Shown: positions 1-21,438 of the stretch, piece by piece
How positions within the stretch are numbered: the stretch's first letter is position 1
Layout: every line of letters starts with the position of its first letter
Source: Maylandia zebra
Taxonomy: Eukaryota > Chordata > Actinopteri > Cichliformes > Cichlidae
Direction of reading: 5' to 3'
Assembly: GCF_041146795.1 (NCBI RefSeq)
Contig: NC_135185.1
Location: 8,768,529 to 8,832,528 of the forward strand
Length of the DNA stretch: 64,000 bases
The notes under the pieces: model-generated
Databases searched by the model: none
What the model saw: the letters and a program-made list of their open reading frames with translations, nothing else
Told to the model about the DNA's origin: nothing
Program-made: the position numbers and the translations under genes

Positions 1-278
1 TCGTCCTAAATGCACAGGGGGAAAATTAACTTCACCTGTGCTAAACACGCAGATCCACAGACGAGTTTCAGGCTCAAACCCTGACCTGTTAAGACTTTAT
101 TGATACTGATACCATTACTAATAGAAACTCTTACTGATACATCTTGCCAAAACACAGGGGATGACTGAGCAGGTGTGATCCCTGGAAATGTAGGTGGGCC
201 TCAGCTGTAACAGCAGCTGTATTTACACACAAGTCACATGTTCATGAATGTTTGTCAGAACCTTCAGCTTAGACACAC

Positions 279-3200
279 CTCCTCCTCCGGCCCAATCAGA
301 GGGCTAAGAAACTCGTCAGCCTCCACCGGCTGACGATCTGGCAACTCCTCTGCTTCCTCAGTGTTCTGCATGTAGGAGAAGGTGCACTCCAGCAGCAGAT
401 CCACATCAGGTGTTGGGGGTACGACCTCAGCACCAGGGTTCGGGTGGTTCTCCAGGCCTGGGAGGAGCAGGGAGCTGAAACAGGAGGAAGAGAAAATCCG
501 GTCAGCAGGTGGTGCAGATCAGACAGAACAACACCATCTTCAGATATTCACCCAGTCTGGTGGGAAGAAGCCTCCACCTCCTCTTCTTCCTTCATGCCTC
601 TCTCTGAGACTCTCGTCTCCCAGGGGCCCTGATTTGGGTGGTGTTCTGGAGAGTTCTCGTTCTGAAAATCCACTCCAACGAGGGAGGCCCGGTCGCTCAG
701 AGGAGTTCCACTTCCTCCGTCACTGACACTCCCGTCCTGAACTACAAACATGGAGTCTGAACAGCTGCTCTCAGAGAGGCGGGTCGCACCACCGCTGTCT
801 GAGGAGAGAGAGACAGGTCAGAATCACACACTCACCTGTCTGTCTGATCTCCTGTTTAAACTGTTGCTCTGTGTACTCGTCACAGAGTCACATTGGTCAT
901 AAAGTGGTAAAACGCTTTACAGAGTGGGAGGAGTCACACTTGCCTTGTCGTCGCCTCTTTTTCTTCTTCACTCTGATGGGCTTTACCACCAGCTCCTGTT
1001 GCATCTGCTCCTGACCCAGGGGGGTGCTGTAACGTCTGGATGTCAGCTCGCAAGAACCACTCGCTGGAGCGTTTCCATGGAGACTGTCCCATGAAGTGAC
1101 GGAACTGCTGCGGCTTCGAGAGCTACTTGCGAACAAACCGGACAGCTGGCCAAGCTCAGTCACCTGGAATCACAACCAAACACACCTGGTTACCCTAACA
1201 GAAAGGACAGGTATGGTTACTGCAGGCTGTCCCAGGAATCCAGGTAAACCACAGCAGCAGCCATACCCCCAGTTGCTGCTCCTCCTCTGCCTCCTCCACT
1301 TCCTCCACTCCTCCCTCCTCTTCTTCCTCTGCTTTCTCCTGTCCACCCTCCCCTCCTTCGCCATCCTCTCTTCCCCCTCCCTCTGTAATGATGGCCATGG
1401 TTCTGATTGGCTGAGCAATTTCCACTGATCCGACTGATCGGAGGATGGTGGGTGTGGTCAAGGGTGAGGACAGACAGACAGAGAGGTCCAACACTGACAG
1501 ACAGAATGAGGGTATGTGAAAAAGAGAATTGGTGAGATTATACTGGCAATGGGCTTTTATTAGTAGTAGTGGCAGTATTATGCTCCTGTGATATTATACT
1601 GGTAGTGCTGGAGTTGCTCACAGTTGGAGGCAAGACCCTCGGGGCTATTGGACAGGCGGATGATGTCACGATCTCCTTTCAGGACGAAGATCTCGTTGTC
1701 ACAGCAGGAGACAGACACGATGTCTCCGCTGCTCTCCAAAGCTCCAATGATCACCTTAAGAACACAGATCAGTTAGAAATTTAAACAACATTCACAGAAC
1801 GCTCAGAAGATTCAGATTTATGCAAAATTAATCCAAAACACAAAGCAGTTCAGAAATATGGGAAATGTTAAGGAGCTTGCAAAGAAAAGCGTCTGGACTT
1901 CTTTAAGTTGCTTGAAGGCATTTCACCTCTCATCTGAGAAGCTTCTTCTAGAATCAAATGGTGGAGAGTCCCAGATTTAAACCTAGTGGGAGTTTCCCCC
2001 CACAGAGGGACAAAAGGACCCCCTGATGATCCTCTACCTCTGTTCAAAGATGGTCGCTCACAGTGGACATAGATGGCTTCTTTCACTCCTCTTTCAAACC
2101 ATCTGTCCTCTCTGTCCAAAATGTGAACATTGGCATCCTCGAAAGAGTGACCTTTGACCTTTAGATGCAGATGGACTGCTGAGTCTTGTCCTGTGGAGGT
2201 GGCTCTTCTATGTTGTGCCATGCGCTTGTGAAGTGGCTGTTTGGTCTCTCCAATGTAGAGGTCTGAGCATTCCTCGCTGCACTGTACAGCATACACCACA
2301 TTGTTAAGTTTGTGTTTTAGCGTTTTGTCTTCGTGATGAACCAGTTTGTCTCCGAGTGTGTTGCTGGGAAGATGCTCCTGAGTTTTCCCGATACACCGGC
2401 TGCAATATTTTTATGTTTGTCTTTCTTATCCTCCCTCGCTGGTGTCTGGTCTTCTTTTCTGTGCCTCTTTGCTGACTTTAAGAACGCCCATTTAGGATAG
2501 CCGCACGTTTTGAGTGCTTCTTTTACATGTGTGTGTTCCTTCTTTTTAACATGTTCTGCCCGGTGGTGTAGGGTCCTGATTACTCCAAGTTTGTGTTCCA
2601 GAGGGTGATGGGAGTCAAAGAGGAGGTACTGGTCCGTGTGTGTGGGCTTCCGGTAAACTTCGATGTTGAGTTTGCCGTTCTCTTCAATGTGCACAGCGCA
2701 GTCCAGGAAAGGCAAACAGTTGTCCTTTGTGTCTTCCCTGGTGAACTTGATGTTTTTATCCACAGCGTTAATGTGCGCAGTGAAGGATTCCACTTCTTGT
2801 GTCTTGATTTTGACCCAGGTGTCGTCCACATATCTGTACCAGTGGCTGGGTACTCTTCCTTTGAAAGAGCCAAGAGCCTTTCTTTCCACTTCCTCCATGT
2901 AAAGGTTGGCTACAATAGGTGACACGGGGGAGCCCATGGCACAGCCATGTTTTTGTCTGTAGAAGCCTTCGTTGTACTTGAAATATGTAGTGGTGAGGCA
3001 GAGGTCTAACAGTGTGCAGATCTGATCGGGTGTGAAGTTGGTCCTGTCCTCCAAGGAGCTGTCTTCTTGTAGTTGTTTTCTGACAGTCTCCACAGCCTCC
3101 GTGGTGGGTATGCAAGTGAAGAGAGAGACTACATCAAAGGACACCATGGTTTCATCTGGATCCAGGGTAAGTTTCTGGACCTTGTCGGTGAAGTCGGTGG

Positions 3201-4900
3201 AGTTCTTGATGTGGTGTGGGGTGTTCCCCACGAGAGGAGCAAGGATGGTAGCAAGGTGTTTAGCAATGTTGTAAGTGGCTGAGTTTATGCTGCTCATGGG
3301 TCTGAGTGGGACAGCTTCCTTGTGGATTTTAGGAAGTCCATAGATGCAGGGTATGGCATCCCCTGGGTAAAGGCGGTGATATGTAAGGCGGTCAGTGATT
3401 TTGTCCTTTTCAAAGTCCTGAAGGCAAGCTATAACTTTCTTTTTGTAGCTGCTTGTGGGGTCTCGCTTTAAGGCTTCGTAGGTGTTGTTGTCACTGAGGA
3501 GAGTAGTGATCTTTGTGTGGTAATCCGTAGGGTTTAGGACCACGGTGCACCTTCCCTTATCAGCTGGTAATATAGTGATGTTGTGGTCTTTGCTCAGGGA
3601 ACTGACGGCCTTCTTTTCTTGTATTGTGAGGTTGTATTGTTGGACGGAGGGACTTTGACACTGGACTTTCATCCTGATTTGCTCTGCTTCTGTCTGTGAT
3701 AATTTGTTAATCCGTATGGCAGTTTCTGTGGCTGTGATGAGGTCCACTATGGGCAGCTGTTGTGGAGAAATGGCAAAATTGAGTCCTTTGGCTAATACTT
3801 TCTTTTCAGGTTCAGTGAGATTACAGTCTGAAAAGTTCTTCACCCATTTTTCCTGACTGTCCTCAGGTGTGTGTTCTTCTCTGTGTTGTGTAGGTTCTGA
3901 CTGAGGAGTGTATGTTTTAGAAAGCAAGGTGTGGAATTTCCTGCGTTGTCTCTCTTTTCTTTTAGAGAGTTGGGCCTGCTGAGCCTTGTCCACAAACTTG
4001 TAAACCTTTTCTAAAATACGAGAGGGTTTTCAGTTCCTGCAGAGTCTGGCTGATCTTGTTCTGGAGGTCATCTATAGTGAAATGGACCTGTCTTATCCTT
4101 TCACTTAGAAGTTGATTTTATTCTCCCCCTAAAAATCAACTATGTCCCCTGACCATGGATCCAAGGCGTAAACCCTTAGGAACAACTTTGTCTGCATCTT
4201 AGGTTGAAACGGAGATGGTTCCTATAATCCGCTAGTTTCCATGATTCCTTTTCATACTGCCGCACCAGTTGAAGGGTGTTCCTCACAAAATGTACGGCAA
4301 TATGTGTTTGAAGGTTCTCAGTCATCCAGGTCATCGCAGTCTAAGCAGCTTGGAAAGAAAAGCGTCTGGACTCCTTTAAGTGGCTTGAAGACTTTTCACC
4401 TCTCATCCGAGAAGCTTCTTCAGTTACGTCACAGAGTATGGAGAGAGTTTACGAAAGAGAAGCAAATAAGAGTCGTCAGGTGCTCAAAATAAACCTTAGA
4501 CTCAAACGTTAGAACAGGCTTTTCCCTGCAGCACGCCATGTAACAAATACTTACAAAGGAAATGGCGGCTGTTGTTAGGTTTTGTATTGTTGATTGTCAT
4601 TTATGCTTAGAAATATTTACCCACATATGCTTAGAAGTGTATAATCATTTGTAGATTGAAAGAATGTCTCATCCTAGGAGGTCTGTAACGGCTCTGAGTA
4701 GCATGACGGGGGAGTGCGTTCACTCCCTCTACAGAGTGTTCTGGCATAGATCACACACCTCCTAGGAGAGGTCGTATCTTCTCTTGCTGATATATGGCAT
4801 AGCAAACACACGTATATCTGTTTAAGTATAAGAGCCTTTTGTTCAGATGGACCCGCTCCTGGCACCAGCGTTTGGGGAGTCTTCACAGGGTCACACCTTG

Positions 4901-4985
<85 letters not shown>

Positions 4986-7900
4986 CTTTGTTCACATGTA
5001 TACCTATGTAAGATGTCATATGTTAATGACCCTATGCATATTCATGTAACCACAATAAAAGGAGTGCTATGGGGAGCCTGGCTGAGAGTCTGACGGAGGT
5101 GGTGGAACAACACTCGGCTCCAGGCAGGACTCCCTCATGCATGAGTAACATGAAGAACTTTGCCTACTCGTGTCTTGCTTCGCTGTGTAATTATATTGTC
5201 CTCAACGTTCCAGCGGATAGGTTCAAGCTACAAACCTATCAGCTGTTACAACTTATATCTAAAAATATATCGTTTCATGCCGAAATTCACTGAATTTACA
5301 GAAAGTGCACCACTTTGCGATATATGTCTCATATGGGGATATGAGATTTGGTCATATCGCACAGCCCCAGTGCTGCATATGGTCATTACATCTTATCTCT
5401 GTCACTTTCCAGTGCAGTCAAAGCCTTTGCAATTTCAACAGTGATATTGATATTATTGAACTTTGTTCTAAAGTTTGACTGCACAGTGCCTTTGTTTGTG
5501 CTAGCCATGTTAGTATTTGGGCTACTTTGTGGACAAGTAAAACTTTGGCTCTGTGTTAGTGCCGAAGGTGTTGACATACCAGTATTGTGTCCTTATTAAG
5601 AGATGGAGCTGCTTTGAAAAAAGAAGCACGCGGTTTTCAGAACTTGTCTGTTAAGCTGCTATATTGGTCATGTGACGCCCACAATTCCAGAGTACACATT
5701 TGACGTGAAGTAAAAGAAGACTGTTTGTAAACCGTGTGGAGCAACCGTCGCCGGTAAAAACACAACACACTTTTACATTTTATATTTTGGTCAGATTACT
5801 TAACCTCCAGTCTACGATAACCTTATGATATTTAGTCAGCTGAAAACAGACTAAAACGAAAAAAATGTAGATGCCTAAATTAAGACTGAAACTAAGTCCA
5901 AATTTATTGTGAAAATTAACACTGCCTCAAAAACCCTATCCCCCATATTTTTTCCCATACTGGCTTCTCTTTTACTTGCTCCCTGTTTGGTCCAAAATTT
6001 AATTTAAAAGCCTTAATGTCATGAATAATCATACCCCACATTATCCTAAAGATCACATCATTCAATCAGAAGTACCTGGTTCAGACAGTCCAGGACATAG
6101 ATGCTGTACTCATTCCAACTGAGGATCCAGCCCTCTTTCAGGAAACAACTAAGCAGCCCGAGCTGGCGGTCTGCTGGACGGTACCCTCCGATCGGGTCAG
6201 GACGAGGAAACAACTCAAACTGAGGTATCTGAGTCAGGCAGGTGTACAGAAAACAGGTCTGTTACTAACACAGGTGTATCAATTTCAGTGTATATGTATA
6301 GGTATGTGTTGGTGTTCCCAGTGTACCTGTGAGTTAAAGAGGGGCTTGAGCAGCCGGGTGTCCTCCACCTGTCCTCTGATGTCAGACCTCCACAGTCTGA
6401 GTCCAGGTCGAGCAGCAAACACCTGAAGGTCACTCTGTTTACAGAGAGCAGGTAGGAAACAGGCTCCGAACCGTCCACTGCTGTAACAGCACACAAATTC
6501 CACAGTATCAGTACAGGTACAAGTGATGCTTCTGTGTACGAGTATCACCAGTGAGCACAGGTATAGATAATATAGACGAGTACCACTAAATCAGTAACCG
6601 GTAAAATTTTAGGGTCTTTACCTTACAACAGCGGTCCCCAAACTTTTTTGGGCCACAGACCGGTTTAATGTCAGACAATATTTTCACGGACCGGCCTTTA
6701 AGGTGTGGCAGACAAATATAAGAAAATAAAAGGACACGACCAAGACAAAAACTGTGGCATTTTGTAAATATAATAATAAACGCAAATTCACTGTGTAATT
6801 GTGTAATTTTATTAGCAGCATCCTCCTGAAATGCGGCAACAACACTGACACCCTCCTCTCTGCCACTTAATGCTCTCTGGTCGCTATGGCAACGGGTAAA
6901 AATTTATTTCAAAATACGACACACATCTGCAACAGGAGGTGAGATGAGGATGGGGTAAGGGGATGGGGATAGGTGGGGTCTGGGGTTACCTCTTGCGGGG
7001 CTTGGTGCCCAGCTGTAGCACTTCCTGTTTCTGTGTGCAGTATAGCAGGGATCTCTGCTGCGTTGATACCAGCAGCACCTGGTGACTATACTCCATCTGA
7101 ACCACACCTGAGGACTCCTCCAGCAGCAACACAGGCTTACACACCCCCTGCACGGACGCACACACACGGCGTAAGGGCGGGTGTGTTACAATGGAAAGGA
7201 CGGAGGCAGTGTGGGTATTTACCTGGTCCAGGTCCAGAGAGGTGAACACAACTCGTCCTTTATCGTCACCGGAGAAAAGCTTCATCCCGTTTGTGCTCCA
7301 CGCCAACGCTGTGACAGTGCCTTTATGGAGGCCGACAACATCGAAACGCCGCAGCTGCACAGAGACAGACAGCTGTGTGTGTGTGTGTGACACGGGTGCA
7401 CAGAGGCAGAGGGGGTAACAACAGCGTTCATTGTCAATCAATCTTCTTACCTGTTTGTTGCGACCAGGAAGCGGAGATACCAGCTGAAAGACTGCAACCC
7501 GTCCTGAAGAGGTTCCTACAGCAACCAGGTCATCAAAGCAGCTGAGCAGCTTCACAGCTGTGATTGCATCATACTTCCCCTGTTACACACACACACACAG
7601 GTCAAAAGCAGTCACCTGTCTCTCGGTCTTCCAGGTGTGAACTTGTTACCTGTCCTGTCTGTGGTGAACAAACATCTCACCATGCACTGCAACATGTTTT
7701 TATCATGTGATCTGTCTCGGTGCGTCTCACTCCTGTTCAAACCTTTTCAAGCTCTCACAGGTGGCTCCAGGAGAGTCTGAGGTTGAACCAAATGTAACCT
7801 GTAACACCTGAACCTGAATGCATCACTGGTCACATGACTGCAGGATATGATTGTCACCTGTCTGAGCACACCTGCATCAGTGTAAACGAGTTAATGAAAG

Positions 7901-8377
7901 TCTGAGCGCATCATGCAGATGCAAAAGTACCCGTTTAAAGAATCCAAATATAATTTCTGTCTTTATTTAACCTGCCAGCTATCTGACATCACCTGTGTGC
8001 CATTGCCTGTCTGACAGAAGTCCACATAAACCTCCCCAACACTTAGTATCTAAGTATTGTAGGAAAAGACCTCTCACCTCTAAGCTGTATTTGTTCAGGT
8101 GTGTGAGCCGGCGGCAGTACAGGTAGAGCATACCAATGCTGCTGCCCACAGCCAGGAAGTCACTGCTACTGTCCAAAGCTGTCAGGTAAACCAGGACTGA
8201 CCTGAAGCCCCGCTGCACCTGCAGGGAAACAGGGGACCCCTCAGCTTCATCTCTGACACCATCATCATCATCATCCACACCTCGACAGGTACATACCTTG
8301 GCTGGGATGGCATTCAGCAGGTAGTAGAGTGGGCAGAACTCCCTCAGGACAGACTGCGGGGCCAGCTGAGCAGCCAT
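279..8377 (-). CDS. tecpr2: TECPR2, tectonin beta-propeller repeat protein 2 (5' half, 12 coding exons)
   Basis: Exons by descending coordinate: 8377-8297, 8218-8078, 7579-7451, 7354-7223, 7147-6990, 6480-6327, 6228-6076, 1754-1622, 1433-1267, 1163-944, 798-552, 474-279. The phases chain without a stop for 637 codons, and the gene continues past the left edge; human TECPR2 is about 1,400 residues. The start MAAQLAPQ runs into REFCPLYYLLNAIPAK, which matches the vertebrate N-terminus. Exons 2-8 encode the WD40-like propeller (for example GSSIGMLYLYC, FSGDDKGRVVF). Exons 9-12 encode a low-complexity linker: an acidic Glu run, a Ser/Arg patch and the basic VVKPIRVKKKKRRR. The C-terminal tectonin repeats lie outside the window. 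The family acts in autophagy and ER exit, and binds Atg8 proteins. Intron 7 (6075-1755) is swollen by a Penelope-like element. Intron 10 has a GC donor supported by phase. Exon 9 could also start at 1424 in the same frame. Confidence 0.93.
1868..2299 (-). pseudogene. Penelope-like GIY-YIG endonuclease domain (frameshifted from RT)
   Basis: A 143-residue frame containing VVYAVQCSEECSDLYIGE, the GIY-YIG core with its characteristic Tyr and YIG. Next come the Arg-bearing KRMAQHRR helix and the conserved Glu in KEAIYVHCERPSLN. In intact elements this domain follows the reverse transcriptase in one frame. Here it is offset, and the in-frame sequence extends upstream of the first Met (LVHHEDKTLKHKLNN). 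It nicks target DNA in the family; in this copy it is separated from its RT. Confidence 0.85.
1871..4437 (-). mobile_element. Penelope-like retroelement with pseudo-LTR direct repeats
   Basis: This element lies antisense to the window strand inside tecpr2 intron 7. It encodes a reverse transcriptase followed by a GIY-YIG endonuclease, the combination that defines Penelope-like elements. A sequence of about 75 bases near 1880-1955 (around the GAAAAGCGTCTGGACT motif) recurs in the same orientation at about 4350-4425, as expected for the partial direct repeats flanking such elements. Outer limits are approximate. The long reading frame is broken once between the two domains, so this copy is probably inactive but not very old. 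Confidence 0.85.
2317..3993 (-). pseudogene. Penelope-like reverse transcriptase frame
   Basis: A 558-residue open frame. The N-terminal region is rich in Lys/Arg/Gln. Reverse transcriptase blocks follow: a palm segment with VSFDVVSLFTCIP, the GCAMGSPVSPIVANLYMEE region, and the catalytic YVDD box in HWYRYVDDTWVK. The frame ends in a short missense tail. The neighbouring frame restores sensible sequence immediately downstream and leads into the GIY-YIG domain at 1868-2299, so one frameshift near 2370-2400 split what is normally a single polyprotein. Confidence 0.85.
4905..4981. repeat. (CA)n microsatellite
   Basis: About 38 uninterrupted CA dinucleotides in tecpr2 intron 7. Any long Cys/Val open frame across it is an artefact of the repeat. 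Confidence 0.97.
5230..5372. mobile_element. fragment of a small hAT-like repeat
   Basis: AT-rich sequence with ATATATCG and ATATCGCACAGCCCC motifs, resembling the ends of non-autonomous fish hAT repeats such as the copy at 16605-17631. No matching second end or target duplication was found. The remaining intron 7 sequence (5373-6075) shows no recognisable gene; 5820-5930 has a weak ACTAAAAC-type resemblance to the element at 22280. Confidence 0.4.
6625..6915. mobile_element. truncated hAT-like repeat in tecpr2 intron 5
   Basis: Starts with AGCGGTCCCCAAACTTTTTT and continues through CACGGACCGGCCTTTAAGG, a terminal sequence I recognise from dispersed hAT-type repeats of vertebrates. Only one convincing end is present, so the copy is truncated. 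It lies between coding exons 6 and 5 of tecpr2 and touches neither splice site. Confidence 0.55.
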
Positions 8378-10300
8378 GTTACTACCGAGGTGAACTCAGC
8401 TGATCCTAGCAAAAAACAACAACACAGAAATACACCTGAGGACAGGTGAAAAACCTGCTCATCACCTGCAGGAGCCTGGACCAAAGAGTTCAGTGAATAT
8501 CTGTTTAGAACCTTCTGGCTGTTCTGGGAACGCCACTACCGTCAGGGTTTTAATCTTTAACCCTTCACCAGTCTGCGAGGGCGGCGCCCTGAAGCACCGA
8601 TAGTACGGCAGCTCAGTGGATCAAACAGACACCGAATTAAAAAAAAAAACGCTAGCCAAGCTCAAACGGTGCTGCTGAACACTGATCTAATTTTCGCTGA
8701 GGCGGATTCACAGTAAAATCTCCGTTTGTTAAGTGGAGTTCGGCGTGGACGCCATGAAAGTCCCTATTCCCGATCAATTATCAATGAGCCTTTACGCCAA
8801 AAACATATTTGCGGTTCGACATCTGGCAGCTACACGCCGCGCAGACGCAATATAAAGGAGCCAGCGACGTCATTCTACTCTTCATTAAAATAACAATAAA
8901 GGTGAATCTGCAGTTTGAAAGCGACCAGCCTGAACAAACGTTGAAATTTAACCGGATTTAAAGCCTGTTCGGTGGAGCAGACTTGTGCCAAATAAAGCAG
9001 AACCGTTTGCTGGATGTTATGGAAAGTCTTGGTTTCCCTTAAGCTTCTGTTCTTGTGTTCCAAACTCAGCGGATCTTAAAAATGGCCGTTTACTGAACGG
9101 AGTTTGGTTTGACGCTGCAAAAGGCTGATGTTAGCTCGGTAAGCTTCTGTGGAAGGTGACAACTGAGAATAAATATCCCCAAAACGAAGTGAACAAACAA
9201 AGAAATAATTAAATAAACAAACAGTCACCGCGTTGTTTACACATAAGTGTCCGGGCTAGCATCAGTGTCGAACGCTGTTAGCACGCTGGCTAACACCGGC
9301 GCGTGAAGGAGATCGTGACATCTCACCGAAAGCTGCCCGCGAACGAGGCCGCGCAGATGTTGATCCAGGTGTTTTTGGTGCAGCTGGATGTTGGGGATCG
9401 GACAGGTGACATCGCCCTGCGTGACTGCTTCCACCGAGGCCATCCGCAAACTGCGCCACCTGCTGGTCACAAGCATCAAGAAGCTGCGGCTCCCCTCAGC
9501 TTCCGGTTTTTATTTTTATTTTAGGTGTTTGTTTATTCTGGGTAAAACTAAAACTTCACCGATAAAACTCCATCTCCCGCCTTATAATTAATAAATAAAC
9601 ATAAACATTCAGAATTTAATGACCGGAAACGGAAACTCGACGACAGCTGACTGGAAAACAAGGAAACTGGATCAGATTAACAAATATTTTTAACTGGAAC
9701 AGACGAGTAAAACTGGTGAAAAATGAATGACTGGATTAATTTAACTTGATTTTGTGTATGTGTTTTCTGGAGATACATTTATAAAAGTAAATCAATATAA
9801 AGATGAAATTAGTGAAATATCCGGTATACAAAACTCTCTAATCAATCATAATGTGCTGTTTGCTCACAAACAGCTTTTCGTCAAAATGTCTTTATTTTAA
9901 AACGCTTACGGTATCTTTAATGTAAATGCGATTTTATTTTCTATTAATCTTCAGTGAACTAAACTCGGCTGTGATTTTACACACTTTTAAAGTGATTTTA
10001 AACTTTTTTAAAGATGACCCACGCCGGATCTTTTCACGGTGAAACACTGGATCCGCTCCGGGAAATGCGCGCTCCCGCTCCTGCTCGGGCTAAGCTAGGC
10101 TAGTTCAAATCTCCCCCCGCTAACCGTCAGCGCTCCCGGTATCACTGCTCCCGTTAATGTCGTCCTTCATCCCCGCGGAGCGTTTCTGCTTCGTGCACAC
10201 ACAACGTCCATAAATCAGTATTTATTCGGTGTAATCGATCGATCGATCCGGTTGGTTTCATCCCCCGAGTGTCTGCACTGACGCCAACCTCACAGCCAAA
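8378..10300. promoter_or_regulatory. divergent tecpr2/znf839 intergenic region
   Basis: The start codons of two divergent genes are 1.9 kb apart. A strong splice acceptor for tecpr2 (reverse strand, CTAG at about 8407) lies just upstream of its ATG, so at least one untranslated exon must lie further right. The 150 bases before the znf839 ATG, and 10020-10130, are rich in CpG and GC, as expected of a housekeeping promoter. A TATAAAGG sequence occurs at 8851. The stretch 9530-10010 is AT-rich with nothing recognisable. Confidence 0.5.
9327..9443 (-). other. candidate upstream exon of tecpr2 with a 39-codon open frame
   Basis: The reverse strand has an ATG in good context (GCGGATGGCC) at 9443, then 39 open codons beginning MASVEAVTQGDVTC, then a consensus donor TCG|GTGAGA at 9327. 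Spliced to the acceptor near 8407, the frame would stop after a few codons, before the tecpr2 ATG, making this an upstream open reading frame in a 5' untranslated exon. It could instead be the first coding exon of something else. I do not recognise the peptide. Confidence 0.35.
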
Positions 10301-20089
<9,789 letters not shown>

Positions 20090-20764
20090 ACACCTGGACC
20101 GGAACCAGCACCTGGTCTGTACCACGCTGACTTGTAAGGTGGAGTGAGGCAGTGCTGCAGACAGACGTACCTGACACGATCCTGCACCTTCGGCGCCCCC
20201 CTCAGGTTTCTGCTGGACTTTACAGCTGTAGTAAACACTGCCACCTGCAGGGGGCGCCTGCTCTGACTCCCCCCTGCTGAGGACAACTCCGTTAACCTGA
20301 CCCCAGACCGTACCTGGAAACTTAGGTCCGGTCATTTCTGGTTCAGACTGAAGCTCCTGTTGATGATGTTCGCCATGACTTCAGAAACCAGAGGGATGGC
20401 GTCATGGCGACAGGTGGTTTCACCTTCATCCAGGTGCAGTAGCGTGTTCTGCAGACTCCGGGCTCTGTACAGTGCATCTGATTGGCTCGTTTAGTGCCAC
20501 CTGTGATGATGTCATCAGCAGCCTCCCTGGTTTCCTGGACTCCTGATTGGCTGTGAATGTGTAAACTTTGTGTCTGGACTCGTTGACCGTGAAGTGATCC
20601 GTTGGATGTTCATATGTAGATAAAGTTTAAAAAGTTGCACTATTTTATTACTTTTTATAAAATTCACACAACACGTTCTCCAAACGGGATGAGAACATTC
20701 GGAGAACCGACACGAGAACAGAGGGAAAAAACGTTGTCCTGTTCGAGTGTTTCCTGTTCCTCCC

Positions 20765-20770
20765 AATAAA
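20765..20770 (+). other. probable znf839 polyadenylation signal
   Basis: AATAAA, 676 bases after the znf839 stop codon, the first canonical signal on this strand in the convergent gap to cinp. The gap 20090-21438 otherwise holds only untranslated sequence. Confidence 0.6.
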
Positions 20771-21264
20771 CTAAGCTGAACTCCACCCACCTCAAAGCGT
20801 CTGTGTTCTCACGCACACACCTGTCAACCCTCTAACCAGGGATGTCCACCTTGTGCTTCCACTGAAAATTTAAAACACACACAGCAGATTTGAAACAACT
20901 TTATTGTACACTTTTCATGTGTACAAAGACCTCCGTCTTTATTTCAGGCACATAAACACATCACATCCATAAAGGGCGGGCTGTGGGCTTCAGCACCCAG
21001 ACGCCATCGCTATAGGTGGCTCATGCAGAGTCTGACCAGGTGTGTCGCTTCCGGTTTGAACAAACTTGCCATCAATCCGTGATGTAACAAGAAAAAACAA
21101 AAACGCTTCAAACATAACATCGCCACGGCAACCAAACCCTTGAGCGGGTAAGTTCTTTGTGGAGATGTTTAATATTAATGATGTCATCAGAATTAAGCCA
21201 CACAAGTACAGGTGAGGCGACAGGTGAGCTCCGCTGTGCTGATGACAGGTCACGTGTTGATCAG

Positions 21265-21270
21265 TTTATT
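21265..21270 (-). other. possible cinp polyadenylation signal
   Basis: TTTATT on the plus strand reads AATAAA on the cinp strand, 170 bases beyond the cinp stop. A second AATAAA on the same strand lies near 20898-20903 and could serve a longer transcript overlapping little or none of znf839. Confidence 0.45.
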
Positions 21271-21438
21271 GCCTGTGATCTCAAACAAAAAAGGGGCTGA
21301 GTGAGTCTCCTTCATCGAGGTGGAGCCAGGGTCACACCTGCATCAGGTTTAATGGATGATCAATAGAGCCACTCATCAGTCTGGCGTTCCTCTGTTGCGA
21401 CTCTTTCATGTGCTTCATCTCCAACAGGGCTGATGGTC

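Noticed and set aside
4674-4979. Long reverse-strand Cys/Val open frame
   Set aside because: It is a translation of the (CA)n repeat plus intronic flank, with no coding signal.
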